In this document: one piece after another, positions 34,281 to 43,543 of the stretch
How the letters are laid out: each line of letters opens with the position of its first letter
Numbering within the stretch: position 1 is the first letter of the stretch
Assembly: GCA_002325375.1 (NCBI GenBank)
Contig: DCRZ01000006.1
Coordinates: 312,016 to 376,015 of the forward strand
Source: Rhodospirillaceae bacterium UBA1479
Lineage (GTDB): Bacteria > Pseudomonadota > Alphaproteobacteria > Rhodospirillales > Casp-alpha2
Length of the DNA: 64,000 nt
Direction of reading: 5' to 3'
Position numbers and translations under genes: made by a program
Notes under the pieces: generated by a model
Databases searched by the model: none
What the model saw: the letters and a program-made list of their open reading frames with translations, nothing else
What the model was told of the DNA's origin: nothing

Positions 34281-35077
34281 TCCTGGCCGGCGGGGTCCCT
34301 GGGGCCCCGCCGCAGGGCGACGATCACGCCGCGCAGGATGCGGACTTCCTGGTCCGTCAGGCGGGCCCGGCCAAACAGGTTGCGCAGGTTGCGGACCATG
34401 GTGGGGGCCCGTTCCGCCGGTTGCAGGAAACCGCAGGTCTCCAGCTCGCTTTCGAGATGTTCGAACAGGTGAACGAGATCCTGATGGTCGGCGGGACGGG
34501 TCGTCTTGGGCATGGCGAGTTCTTCGTCGGCCACGTCCAGGCCCAGCAGGCGCCATTCATAGCCGACCAGCAGCACCGCCTGCGCCAGGTTGAGGGACGA
34601 GAACGCCGGGTTCAGCGGCACGTTGAGGATGGCGTCGGCCAAGGCGACCTCGTCGTTGGTCAGGCCCTTGGCCTCGCGGCCGAACAGGATGCCCGTGCGC
34701 GCGCCGCTTTCGGCAAAAATGTGGCGGATTTCCTCGGCCGCGCGGCGCGGGGTCAGGACGCGCTTGGTCATGTCGCGGGACCGCGCCGTGGTGGCGACGA
34801 CCAGGTTCAGGTCGGCGACCGCGTCGGCGGCGGTGGCGTAGACGCGGGCTTGGTCGATCACCAGATCGGCGCCCGAGGCGGCGGCCCGCGCCGGCTCGCT
34901 CGGCCAGCCGTCGCGGGGATTGACCAGGCGCAGGTCCGTCAGCCCGCAGTTCAACATGGCCCGTGCCGCCATGCCGATGTTCTGGCCCAACTGCGGTTCG
35001 ACCAGGACGACCGCGGGCGCACCCGAGGCGTCGATCGTATCGGCGTCGCCGCGCCGCGAAGAATCCGTGCCCGCCAT
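34277..35077 (-). CDS. trmJ: tRNA (cytidine/uridine-32-2'-O)-methyltransferase
   Basis: This 266-aa SPOUT methyltransferase has VLVEPQLGQNIGMAARAMLNCGL at the N-terminus. The knotted SAM site is made from GILFGREAKGLTNDEVALAD and LNPAFSSLNLAQAVLLVGYEW. A helical C-terminus follows. It methylates position 32 of several tRNAs. The start at 35077 (MAGTDSS) is chosen because the longer frame adds a basic, non-family segment. It converges on the alcohol dehydrogenase gene. Confidence 0.93.
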   Translation of the reverse strand: MAGTDSSRRGDADTIDASGAPAVVLVEPQLGQNIGMAARAMLNCGLTDLRLVNPRDGWPSEPARAAASGADLVIDQARVYATAADAVADLNLVVATTARSRDMTKRVLTPRRAAEEIRHIFAESGARTGILFGREAKGLTNDEVALADAILNVPLNPAFSSLNLAQAVLLVGYEWRLLGLDVADEELAMPKTTRPADHQDLVHLFEHLESELETCGFLQPAERAPTMVRNLRNLFGRARLTDQEVRILRGVIVALRRGPRDPAGQD

Positions 35078-35426
35078 GACCCGGGTCAGGCCCTTTCGGG
35101 CGTGACGCTGCCGCAGGGCGTGCTGTCGAACAGATAGACGTGCGTGTCCGTCATGGGGGGCTGGCCTCGGTTTTCTGATCCCGGGCGCATTGCCCGTCGC
35201 AGGGTCGCGGGAGAATGCCGAATGCGGCGGCATTTCTCAAGCGTTCCGACCCCAGGTCAGGTTGTATGCAAGAATGGGGGTTCTCAATGGCCGATTGGAA
35301 ATTGCCGCCCAGGTGATTATGCTGGACGGGTAAATTCGATTGATCCGGCCGATTTCGCGGGGGGCTCCGACATCGGCGGGTACGGCGCCGCCGGGATGGA
35401 GGTAAGGCGGTCTGAAGGGATTTATC
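35078..35426. other. 349-base gene-free region with a possible cimA remnant
   Basis: No full gene is visible in this stretch between trmJ and a divergent unknown gene. A 22-codon minus-strand frame (35086-35154) begins MTDTHVYLFDST, then shifts away from what resembles the N-terminus of citramalate/isopropylmalate synthases (VYLFDTTLRDG). It may be a decayed gene end or chance. The right-hand part holds the likely promoter and the AAGGGA ribosome site of the next gene. Confidence 0.4.
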
Positions 35427-35954
35427 GTGGCGTTAACTTCCGCGGCGGCTGTGGGTATGAACATGGTGACGGAACCATCGCCGGAATATCTGGACCTCAA
35501 GGCCCGCGCTGCCGGGTCGAATCTTGATTCCGACACCCTGCTGGCCACCGATTACCTCAACCACTTCAATGAAATCGTCATGTTGTTAGAAATGGTTCCC
35601 GACATGCCGGAAATCATGGAGGAGGTGAAGGCGTGGCAGCCCAAGGGCTACGTCGAACACTTTCGCGACTCGACCATCGCCGACCGTGAACTGGCCATGG
35701 AAGCCTACGAACATGTGTTGCCGGTTTACCGCGAGCCCTTCGACCATACGGTGCGGCAATTGGACAACGTGATCGTGACCAGTGTCCAGCTTTTGGAACG
35801 TTATATCGAGGCCGGCGACCAGAGCATGCTGCGCGAGCAGGCGACCGTGATGTCACGCATGATCCAGCGTCTGTTGGATACCGCGTCGGGCATCATCCAT
35901 GGCGCGACCAAGACCATGGATCAGGAAGAAATCGATACCATCATCGCGACCTGA
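35427..35954 (+). CDS. Helical protein of unknown function
   Basis: This 175-aa acidic, all-helical-looking cytoplasmic protein has no signal peptide and no catalytic motif. I do not recognise the family. The GTG at 35427 is chosen because AAGGGA lies six bases upstream; an ATG at 35457 has no such site. It lies tail-to-tail with the HisKA/GGDEF/EAL gene (36 bases apart), which gives no clear functional link. Confidence 0.6.
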   Translation: MALTSAAAVGMNMVTEPSPEYLDLKARAAGSNLDSDTLLATDYLNHFNEIVMLLEMVPDMPEIMEEVKAWQPKGYVEHFRDSTIADRELAMEAYEHVLPVYREPFDHTVRQLDNVIVTSVQLLERYIEAGDQSMLREQATVMSRMIQRLLDTASGIIHGATKTMDQEEIDTIIAT

Positions 35955-35990
35955 AGGCGGTGCGGGCGGGGGACGTCGCAGGTTCGCCGA

Positions 35991-38372
35991 CTATTCCCCG
36001 GCGGCGGGCGGCGTCTTGAGGAAGGCGCTTGTGCCGGCGCGCACCAGTTCCATGAATTTTTCGTTGCTGACCGGCGGGCTGAACAGATAGCCCTGGCCGA
36101 CCTGGCAGCCCAGGGCGTGCAGGAAGCCAACCTGGTTTTCCGTTTCAATGCCTTCGGCGATGATCTTCAGATTCAGGTTCTGCGCCATGGAGATGATGGC
36201 GCGCGCCACGGCCGAGGCATCGCGGTCATCGGGCAGTCCCGTGACGAACGAGCGGTCGACCTTCAGGTTGTCGAGCGGGAAGCGCGTCAGATAGCTGAGC
36301 GATGAATAACCGGTGCCGAAGTCGTCCATCGACACGTTGACGCCCATGTCCTTGATGACCTTGAGAATGCGGATGGTTTCCTCGGCGTTGGAGACCAACA
36401 TGCTTTCCGTCAATTCGACGTCAAGCAGGTTCGGGTCAAGCCCGCAATTATCGAGCACATCCTTGATTTCACCGGCCAGGTCGCCGTGCAGGAATTGCAT
36501 GGCCGACAGGTTGACCGCGATATGGCAGGTGGTCAGCCCTTCCTTGATCCAGGCCGCCGCCGTCTCACAGGCCTGGCGCAACACCCAGCTGCCGATGGAA
36601 ACAATCAAGCCCGTTTCCTCGGCGACGGGGATGAATTCCACCGGCGACACCTTGCCCAGGTTGGCGTTGTCCCAACGCAGCAGGGCCTCCGCGCCGATGA
36701 TGCGGCGGGTTTCAAGGTCCACCTTGGGCTGGAAAACCAGTTCGAATTCGTTGTTTTCCAAGGCCCGGCGCAGGCCGCTTTCAACCTCGATCCGCCGCCG
36801 GGCGTCCTCGGACAGTTGTTCCGTGTAGAACTGGAAATTGGCGCGGCCCTGCTTCTTGGCGAAGTGGGCGGCGGTGTCCACGTTGCGCATCAGTTCGACC
36901 AGCGAATTGGCGTTCTTCGGGTACATCACCACGCCGATGCTGCACGAGGTGAAGACCTCGCGGCCGTCGACCTTGAACGGCTGCGACAGGCTTTTCAGAA
37001 CGTCGCGGGCGATCTTGGCGGCGCGGGCTTCGTCGTCCATGCCTTCCAGGATGACCATGAATTCGTCGCCGGACAGGTGGGCGACCGTGTCCTGGCCGCG
37101 CACGCAGCCGCACACGCGCTGTCCCGCCAGTTGGATGATACGGTCGCCGATCAAGTGGCCGAGAGCGTCGTTGATGGTCTTAAAGTTGTCGAGATCGAGG
37201 AACAGAACGGCGAAGCCGACGCCGCAGGTATCGGCCTGTTCGATCGCTTCTTCCAGGCGTTCGGTGAACAGGTTGCGGTTGGGCAGACGGGTCAGCGGGT
37301 CGCGGGTCGCCAGATCGCGCAAGCGTTCCTCGTTTTCCTTGCGTTCGGTGATGTCGCGCAGCGCCCCGATGAACAGGCGCCGCCCGGAAAACCGCATTTC
37401 GCTGACCGCCAGTTCAATGGGGATGAGCGAGCCGTTCTTGCGCCGGCCGATAACCTCGCGGGCACTGCCGATGATGTGGCGCACGCCAGTGTTTGTGTAG
37501 CGCGCGAGATAATGGTCATGGTTGGCGGCATCGTCCTCGTTCATCAGGACCTTGACGTTGGAGCCGACAAGCTCGCCGGGCTTGTAGCCGAAGATTTCCT
37601 CGGCCGTCGGGTTCAGGGTCTCGATGGTTCCGGTCTCGTCGATGGTGATGATGCCGTCTGCGACCGTGTCCATGATCTTGCGCAGGTGTTCTTCGCGCGT
37701 CGCCTGGGCCTTGAGGGCGCGGTTCCGCTCGGTTACGTCGCGCGCCATGATGATGTAGGCGGTGCCGTCGCCGTCATCTTCATGTTCTTCATAGGGCAGG
37801 GCGGCCAATTCGACATCCAGGGTCGTGTCGTCGGCCCGCAGCAGCACCATGGGCGTGCGCAGGCGTTCCTTGGTCAGGTTTTCGATCCCGCCCTTGAAAT
37901 GCTCCAGGCTGTCGGCATGGACGAAGTCGGTGAAGATGCGGCCCTTCAGTTCGACCGCCGGCCACACGCCCAGCATGTCGGCGCCGGCCGGGTTGATCAG
38001 GTCGATGGCGCCGCTTCGGCACACGGCGATCAGGTCCGGGGCCAATTCGATGACGTGGCGAAAACCCTGTTCCGTGCGTTTCATGTTTTCGAAGCGCTTG
38101 CGGTTCAGCAGGTCGTTGATGAAGTCCAGCATGCGCCGGCCTTCGGTGGAGATCACTTCCACGTATTCACGGTAATGGGGGTTCGACAGCGGGCCCAGGA
38201 TTTCCTGGTCCATCATGTCGGCGAATCCGATGATGGTGTTCAGGGGTGTGCGCAGGTCGTGGCTAAGGGTTTCCAGAAGAGTCTCATTGGCCTCTTCCGT
38301 GGCATCACCGTTGGCCTGAAGGTGCCCGCTCGTCTGCCGGGCGCCCGGCTTGATTTCGTAGATGTCCGCCAT
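35991..38372 (-). CDS. HisKA-PAS-PAS-GGDEF-EAL signalling protein
   Basis: This 793-aa cytoplasmic protein starts with a histidine-kinase dimerisation segment (LSHDLRTPLNTIIGFADMM, H38). It has no HATPase domain. Two PAS domains follow (about 104-215 and 228-345). The GGDEF domain near 434 reads SGDEF with an otherwise normal LDLDNFKTINDALGH. The EAL domain near 557 retains GAEALLRW, the NLS asparagine, ELTES, DDFGTGYSSLSYL and KVDRSF. It therefore looks competent to hydrolyse c-di-GMP and perhaps to make it. The H-box probably serves dimerisation rather than phosphorelay. Confidence 0.9.
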   Translation of the reverse strand: MADIYEIKPGARQTSGHLQANGDATEEANETLLETLSHDLRTPLNTIIGFADMMDQEILGPLSNPHYREYVEVISTEGRRMLDFINDLLNRKRFENMKRTEQGFRHVIELAPDLIAVCRSGAIDLINPAGADMLGVWPAVELKGRIFTDFVHADSLEHFKGGIENLTKERLRTPMVLLRADDTTLDVELAALPYEEHEDDGDGTAYIIMARDVTERNRALKAQATREEHLRKIMDTVADGIITIDETGTIETLNPTAEEIFGYKPGELVGSNVKVLMNEDDAANHDHYLARYTNTGVRHIIGSAREVIGRRKNGSLIPIELAVSEMRFSGRRLFIGALRDITERKENEERLRDLATRDPLTRLPNRNLFTERLEEAIEQADTCGVGFAVLFLDLDNFKTINDALGHLIGDRIIQLAGQRVCGCVRGQDTVAHLSGDEFMVILEGMDDEARAAKIARDVLKSLSQPFKVDGREVFTSCSIGVVMYPKNANSLVELMRNVDTAAHFAKKQGRANFQFYTEQLSEDARRRIEVESGLRRALENNEFELVFQPKVDLETRRIIGAEALLRWDNANLGKVSPVEFIPVAEETGLIVSIGSWVLRQACETAAAWIKEGLTTCHIAVNLSAMQFLHGDLAGEIKDVLDNCGLDPNLLDVELTESMLVSNAEETIRILKVIKDMGVNVSMDDFGTGYSSLSYLTRFPLDNLKVDRSFVTGLPDDRDASAVARAIISMAQNLNLKIIAEGIETENQVGFLHALGCQVGQGYLFSPPVSNEKFMELVRAGTSAFLKTPPAAGE

Positions 38373-38551
38373 TGAACCAGCTTATGTTTGCCCCCTGACC
38401 ATCTCCGATGGCCGATCTCCGCAGGTTCGGGGGATTTTCTCACCCTGTCCCGCATTATAGCGGGTGAAAGGGCGAAACCGTCAAGCTAGCCAAAAGGTTA
38501 CATTGTTTTAGCGGGCTCGCGGCATGGCGGGTGGCGTGCTAGCGTTCAGTT

Positions 38552-39175
38552 ATGCCACACGAAATTATCTTGCTGACCGGTGATGTTGAGGGGCCCCATC
38601 TGGCGGCTGTCTTGATGGCCCATAACCCGACCGTTCACGTCAACCACGTCGATGGCGCGGATTCCCTGCGCGCTGCTCTTGACCTGGGGGGTGGGGCTGC
38701 CGTCAACGCGGGCTGCCGGCTGATCGCCTTCTGTACCGGCATCGTGGTGCCGCCTGACGTTCTCGCCGCCCTGCCGGGTCCGGCCTACAACTTTCACCCC
38801 GGCCCGCCGACCTATCCGGGAAGCCGGGCCGCCGGTTTCGCCCTTTACGAAGGCGCGACCCGATTCGGCGCAACCCTGCATGTCATGGAGCGGCGTGTGG
38901 ATGAAGGCGCGATCATTGATGTCGACTGGTTCGACCTGCCGGCGGATGTAAAGCTGCGCCACGATGAACTTGAGGTCATGGCCTATCAGCGCTGTATCGG
39001 CCTGTTTCAGAAGTATGCGGCACATCTGGCGGCGGATGACGCCCCCCTGCCGCATTCCGCCGAGACATGGTCCGGGATCAAGCGCACCAAGGCCGACGCC
39101 GCCGCCCTGCGCGAGCCGCCCCGCGATGCCTCGGAACAGGAAATCCGCCGGCGCTTCCGCGCCTTCGGGGGTTAA
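38552..39175 (+). CDS. Formyltransferase-like protein
   Basis: This 207-aa protein contains only a formyltransferase catalytic domain. N80, H82 (NFHPGPPTYPG) and D117 (VDEGAII) match the N-H-D triad of Fmt and PurN. It lacks the C-terminal domain of Fmt and is not close in pattern to PurN. The natural substrate is unknown; sugar-amine formyltransferases or hydrolases share this fold. It stands alone, divergent from the c-di-GMP gene, and ends 4 bases before cysS converges on it. Confidence 0.78.
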   Translation: MPHEIILLTGDVEGPHLAAVLMAHNPTVHVNHVDGADSLRAALDLGGGAAVNAGCRLIAFCTGIVVPPDVLAALPGPAYNFHPGPPTYPGSRAAGFALYEGATRFGATLHVMERRVDEGAIIDVDWFDLPADVKLRHDELEVMAYQRCIGLFQKYAAHLAADDAPLPHSAETWSGIKRTKADAAALREPPRDASEQEIRRRFRAFGG

Positions 39176-39179
39176 TTCA

Positions 39180-40577
39180 TCAGATTCTGCGCCAGGTCGC
39201 GCCCTCGGCGCTGTCCTCGACCGCGATGCCCTCGGCGGTCAGGATGCCGCGAATCTCATCGGCGCGGGCGAAATCCTTGGCCTGGCGGGCGGCAACGCGC
39301 TCCGCGATCAGGGCGTCGATCTCGGCATCCGACAATCCGCCCGCCTTGGCCGGCGGCTGCCACTTGAACCATTCCTCCGGATCCTGCTGGAGAAGGCCCA
39401 GAACGCTGGCGGCGGATTTCAGGGCTGCGGCTGCCGCCGGTTTGGCCGCGCTATCGGCCTTGTTGGCGACAGCGGCGAGGCTGTGAAGCTGGCTGATCGC
39501 CAGCGGTGTGTTCAGATCGTCGCAGAGAGCGTCCATCAAGGCCGCCGGTGCATCGTTGCCGTCGGTAACAGGGACGCCACGAAGGGCACCATAGAAGCCG
39601 TCCAGTTCCGCCTTGGCTTCGCGGATGCCGTCCTTGGTGAAATCCAGCGGCTGGCGGTAATGGGTTTTCAACAGCGTCAGGCGGATGGCTTCGCCGGGGA
39701 ATTCCTGCAGCAGGTCGTGGACCGTGTAGAAGTTGCCCAAGGATTTGGACATCTTCTCGCCCTCGGCCATCAGGTAGCCGTTGTGCATCCATACGCTGGC
39801 CATCACGTCCGTGCCGTGGGCGCAGCGGCTTTGCGCGATTTCGTTTTCGTGATGGGGGAAGATCAGGTCCTGACCGCCGCCGTGGATGTCGAAGGTCGGG
39901 CCCAGAATCTTGGCCGACATGGCCGAGCATTCGATGTGCCAGCCGGGCCGCCCGCGGCCCCAGGGGCTGTCCCAGCCGGGCAGGCCGTCGGCAATCGGTG
40001 ACGGCTTCCATAGCACGAAATCCGCCGCATCCTTTTTGTAAGGGGCGACTTCGACCCGGGCACCCGCGATCAGCTCGTCCCGGTCGCGCCGTGACAACTG
40101 GCCGTAATCGTCCATCGCCGGCACGCTGAACAGCACATGGCCCTCGGCTTCATAGGCGAAGCCCTTTTCGATCAGGGTTTCGATCATGGCGATCATTTCG
40201 GGGATATGGTCGGTGGCGCGCGGTTCGTACTTGCGGGGCAGGGGCAGGGCACCCAGCGCCGCCATGTCGGCGTGGAACTGGGCCGCCGTTTCCTTGGTGA
40301 TGTCTTCGATGGCGCGGCCGGATTCCTGGGCGCGGGCGTTGATCTTGTCGTCCACGTCGGTGATGTTGCGCACATAGGTGACCTTGTGGTCGGGGGCCGG
40401 ATAAAACCGCTTCAGCAGCCGGTACAGCACGTCGAACACCACCACGGGCCGGGCGTTGCCGATATGGGCGAAGTCGTAGACCGTGGGGCCGCAGACGTAC
40501 ATGCGCACGTTCTTGTCGTCGATCGGTTTGAAATCGACCTTGTCCCGGGTCAGCGTGTTGTGCAGGCGAAGGGTCAT
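39180..40577 (-). CDS. cysS: Cysteine-tRNA ligase
   Basis: The 465-aa class I synthetase charges tRNA-Cys. It has the zinc cysteine C29 (YVCGPTVYD), the HIGH-like HIGN at 38-41 and KMSKS near residue 273. The zinc-binding HHENE follows GGGQDLIFP. The start at 40577 (MTLRLHN) shares one base with the nadE stop (TGATG), so translation is probably coupled to nadE. Confidence 0.96.
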   Translation of the reverse strand: MTLRLHNTLTRDKVDFKPIDDKNVRMYVCGPTVYDFAHIGNARPVVVFDVLYRLLKRFYPAPDHKVTYVRNITDVDDKINARAQESGRAIEDITKETAAQFHADMAALGALPLPRKYEPRATDHIPEMIAMIETLIEKGFAYEAEGHVLFSVPAMDDYGQLSRRDRDELIAGARVEVAPYKKDAADFVLWKPSPIADGLPGWDSPWGRGRPGWHIECSAMSAKILGPTFDIHGGGQDLIFPHHENEIAQSRCAHGTDVMASVWMHNGYLMAEGEKMSKSLGNFYTVHDLLQEFPGEAIRLTLLKTHYRQPLDFTKDGIREAKAELDGFYGALRGVPVTDGNDAPAALMDALCDDLNTPLAISQLHSLAAVANKADSAAKPAAAAALKSAASVLGLLQQDPEEWFKWQPPAKAGGLSDAEIDALIAERVAARQAKDFARADEIRGILTAEGIAVEDSAEGATWRRI

Positions 40578-42238
40578 CAGAACTGCTTTGTAAATCCGTT
40601 GGTGATGGGATAGCGGCGGTCGCGACCGAAGGCGCGGCCGGTGATCTTGACCCCCGGCGGGGCCTGGCGGCGTTTGTATTCGGCGCGGTCGAGCAAGACC
40701 CAGATGCGGCGCACCACGTCGGCATCGAAGCCTTCCGCCACGGTGGCGTCGAAGCCCATTTCCTTCTCCACCAGACACATCAGGATGGCGTCCAGGTCTT
40801 CATAGGGCGGCAGGGAATCCTGATCCGTCTGATCGGGGCGCAGCTCGGCCGAGGGCGGCTTGGTGATGGTGCGCTCGGGAATGGCGCGGCCCTTCGGCCC
40901 CAGGAAGTCCGCCGGGCAATGCTGGTTGCGCCAATGGCAGAGCTTGAACACGGTCGTCTTGTAGACGTCCTTCAGCACCGAATAGCCGCCGTTCATGTCG
41001 CCGTAGATGGTGGCGTAGCCGACGGACATCTCCGATTTGTTGCCGGTGGTCAGCAGCATATGGCCGAACTTGTTGGAAAGCGCCATCAGCAGCAGACCCC
41101 GCGTGCGGGCCTGAATGTTCTCTTCCGTGATGTCGCGGTCGCGGCCTTCGAACAGGGGGGCCAGCATGGCGTCGAAGGCGTCCATGGCGGGCTGGATCGG
41201 CACGCTTTCCAGCCGCGTGCCCATGAGGGCGGCCGCTTCGGTGGCGTCCTCCAGGCTGTCGGCGGAGGTATAGGGCGAGGGCATCATCACCGTCAGCACC
41301 CGGTCGGCGCCGAGCGCGTCGACCGCGACGGCGGCGGAGAGGGCCGAGTCGACACCGCCGGACAATCCCAGGACGACACCGGGAAAGCCGTTCTTGTTCA
41401 CGTAATCGCGGAGCCCCAGCACCATGGCGCGGTAGATGGATTCCGTATCGTCGGGGGCGGCGACGATTTCCGCCGCTTCGGGCCGGAAGGCCTCGCCGTC
41501 GCGGGTCCAGGTGGTCAGGGTCACGCCGCTTTGCCAGCAGGCCATCTTGGCCGTCAGGGCGCAGTCCGCATCGAGCACGAAGGAGCCGCCGTCGAACACC
41601 AGTTCGTCCTGCCCGCCGACCAGATTGGCGTAGAGCAGCGGCAGGCCCGATTCCTTCACGCGGCTGACCGCATAGCTCAGGCGCTGGTCGCCCTTCTCCA
41701 CGTCATAGGGCGATCCGTTGAGGACGATCAGCATTTCCGCGCCGCTCTCGTCCAGGCATTCGGTCACGTCCTCGAACCACATGTCCTCGCAGACCATGAC
41801 ACCCAGCCGCGCGCCCCGGAACGGCACCGGGCCGGGCAGGGGGCCTTGCTGGAACAGGCGCTTTTCGTCGAACACCCCGTAATTGGGTAATTCGTGCTTG
41901 AGCCGCACGACCTGAACCTCGCCGCCGTCGAGCAGCAGGGCCGCGTTGTACAGCTTGCCCTTTTCCCGCCAAGGCGCACCGGTCAGCACGGCCGGGCCGC
42001 CGTCATCGGTTTCGGCGGCGAGAGTCTTCACGGCGACCTCAATGCGATCCTGGAACGAGCGCTTGAGAACCAGGTCTTCCGGCGGATAACCGCACAGCGC
42101 CAATTCCCCCGTGACCACCAGATCGGCGCCCAGTTTTGCGGCCTCGGCCCGGGCGTCCCGGACAAGCGCAAGGTTGCCCGCGACGTCGCCGACGGTCGGG
42201 TTGATCTGGGCAATGGCGATGGCCAGGGTTTCGGTCAT
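40577..42238 (-). CDS. nadE: Glutamine-dependent NAD+ synthetase
   Basis: This 553-aa two-domain enzyme makes NAD from nicotinate adenine dinucleotide using glutamine nitrogen. The N-terminal nitrilase-type glutaminase has the triad E45, K114 and C150 (VMVCEDMWF). The C-terminal ATP-pyrophosphatase domain carries LSGGVDSA near residue 290. ATG42238 is preferred over a TTG three codons earlier. pncB lies 93 bases upstream on the same strand, so two steps of the Preiss-Handler pathway are together. Confidence 0.96.
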   Translation of the reverse strand: MTETLAIAIAQINPTVGDVAGNLALVRDARAEAAKLGADLVVTGELALCGYPPEDLVLKRSFQDRIEVAVKTLAAETDDGGPAVLTGAPWREKGKLYNAALLLDGGEVQVVRLKHELPNYGVFDEKRLFQQGPLPGPVPFRGARLGVMVCEDMWFEDVTECLDESGAEMLIVLNGSPYDVEKGDQRLSYAVSRVKESGLPLLYANLVGGQDELVFDGGSFVLDADCALTAKMACWQSGVTLTTWTRDGEAFRPEAAEIVAAPDDTESIYRAMVLGLRDYVNKNGFPGVVLGLSGGVDSALSAAVAVDALGADRVLTVMMPSPYTSADSLEDATEAAALMGTRLESVPIQPAMDAFDAMLAPLFEGRDRDITEENIQARTRGLLLMALSNKFGHMLLTTGNKSEMSVGYATIYGDMNGGYSVLKDVYKTTVFKLCHWRNQHCPADFLGPKGRAIPERTITKPPSAELRPDQTDQDSLPPYEDLDAILMCLVEKEMGFDATVAEGFDADVVRRIWVLLDRAEYKRRQAPPGVKITGRAFGRDRRYPITNGFTKQF

Positions 42239-42331
42239 GGAATCCAAGGGGTCAGAAGGGGTCGGTCAGGCGGCGGCAGGGTAGGCACGGACCCTTCCCC
42301 TGTCAACGAAACCGGCGGGGAAACGGGGCGA

Positions 42332-43507
42332 TTACGTGTCCTTTCCGGGGCGCCGCAGCAGGAACTCCCGGCCCAGCTTCACGCGCGGCTCGCCGTCATA
42401 GGCGATGATGTCGGCGGTGGCGTAGGTTTCGCTCCAATTACTGGGCAGGTAGGACCCGGTACCGACCACATCGATGGGCGCCTCGACATCGGCCATGACC
42501 TTGCATTTCTCGACGTCGAAACCGGAGGAACAGACGATCCGCGCCTTGCCGTAGCCGGCTTCGTCCAGCCGTTCGCGGAACAGGAAGATGGCGGCGGCCG
42601 ACACGCCCGTGCCGGTCAGATAGCGCAGTTCCTTTTCATTGCGGTAGCGGCGCACGGCCAAGGGCACGTGGCGTTCCAGCACGGCATAGCTTTCCTGGGG
42701 GTCGAGGCCTTCCATGTAGCGCCCGCCGTGGGTGTCCAGGCGGAACGCCAGCTTGCCGTTTGAGACGAGGTCCGGATAGCGGGCGCAGACGGCCAGCGCG
42801 TCCGTGATCTCGGCCCCGAAATAGTCGGCCAGCACGGTCATCGGCTCGCCCGGAAAGGTCTCCGCGTACATTTCCGCCGCGCGGAGCGTCGATCCCGCAT
42901 AGCCGATCATGGCGTGGGGCATGGTGCCCATGCCGTCCGTATTGCCGAAATGAGGGGCGGTGGCCTTGGTCGCGTTGCCGATGAAGCCCTTGGCCCCCGC
43001 CTGTTCCCGCGCGGCCTGCGATCCGACGGAACAGGCATAGGCCATCTGGTCGGCCATTTCCGTGCCGGCGCAATGGCGCGCGTCCATGGCCATGAAGGCG
43101 ACCTTGGGCAGGGTCGCGCACATCACATAAGCATTGTTGGCGGCGACGCAGCAGGCGCCCAGTTTTTGCAAAAGCAGGGTTTCCAGATCGACCAGATGTT
43201 CAAGCGAGCCGGTGACGTACATCAGGGGCTCGCCGGCACCCACCCACTGGCCCTCGGTGAAATTGGGTTCAACCTTGAAGTCGGTATTGCGTGCCTTGGC
43301 GGCCTCGGCCAGCCAGTCGAGCGCGATGCGCGGCGCGAACACCACGGGCCGGCGCATGAAGATCGCATAGGTAACTTGCGTGTCACCGAAGCGGCGCACG
43401 GCTTGTTTGGTGCGCAGGAAATAATGATCGGCCCAGCGGGTGATCTGGTCTTCGAACCGGGCGGCCGCGTCGGTCGGCGGCTCCCTATCGTCGGGCGGGC
43501 TGTCCAT
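42332..43507 (-). CDS. pncB: Nicotinate phosphoribosyltransferase
   Basis: The 391-aa enzyme converts nicotinate and PRPP to nicotinate mononucleotide. Recognisable parts include KVEPNFTEGQWVGAGEPLMYVTG-type sequence, ARHCAGTEMAD, and the phosphate-binding HGGRYMEG and STLRAAE regions. It resembles the shorter nicotinate branch rather than NAMPT. GGGGAGA seven bases before ATG43507 supports that start. It precedes nadE on the same strand; the DAHP synthase gene ends 36 bases upstream. Confidence 0.85.
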   Translation of the reverse strand: MDSPPDDREPPTDAAARFEDQITRWADHYFLRTKQAVRRFGDTQVTYAIFMRRPVVFAPRIALDWLAEAAKARNTDFKVEPNFTEGQWVGAGEPLMYVTGSLEHLVDLETLLLQKLGACCVAANNAYVMCATLPKVAFMAMDARHCAGTEMADQMAYACSVGSQAAREQAGAKGFIGNATKATAPHFGNTDGMGTMPHAMIGYAGSTLRAAEMYAETFPGEPMTVLADYFGAEITDALAVCARYPDLVSNGKLAFRLDTHGGRYMEGLDPQESYAVLERHVPLAVRRYRNEKELRYLTGTGVSAAAIFLFRERLDEAGYGKARIVCSSGFDVEKCKVMADVEAPIDVVGTGSYLPSNWSETYATADIIAYDGEPRVKLGREFLLRRPGKDT

Positions 43508-43543
43508 GGAACGTCTCCCCACCGCGCCGCCGAACGGCCGTGC

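Noticed and set aside
35427..38372. Toxin-antitoxin or defence pair formed by the unknown protein and the GGDEF/EAL gene
   Set aside because: The genes are convergent, not co-transcribed, and neither shows a toxin, nuclease or antitoxin pattern.
36486..38375. 629-codon plus-strand open frame opposite the HisKA/PAS/GGDEF/EAL gene
   Set aside because: The reverse strand carries complete signalling domains; this frame has none and is rich in shadow-type residues.
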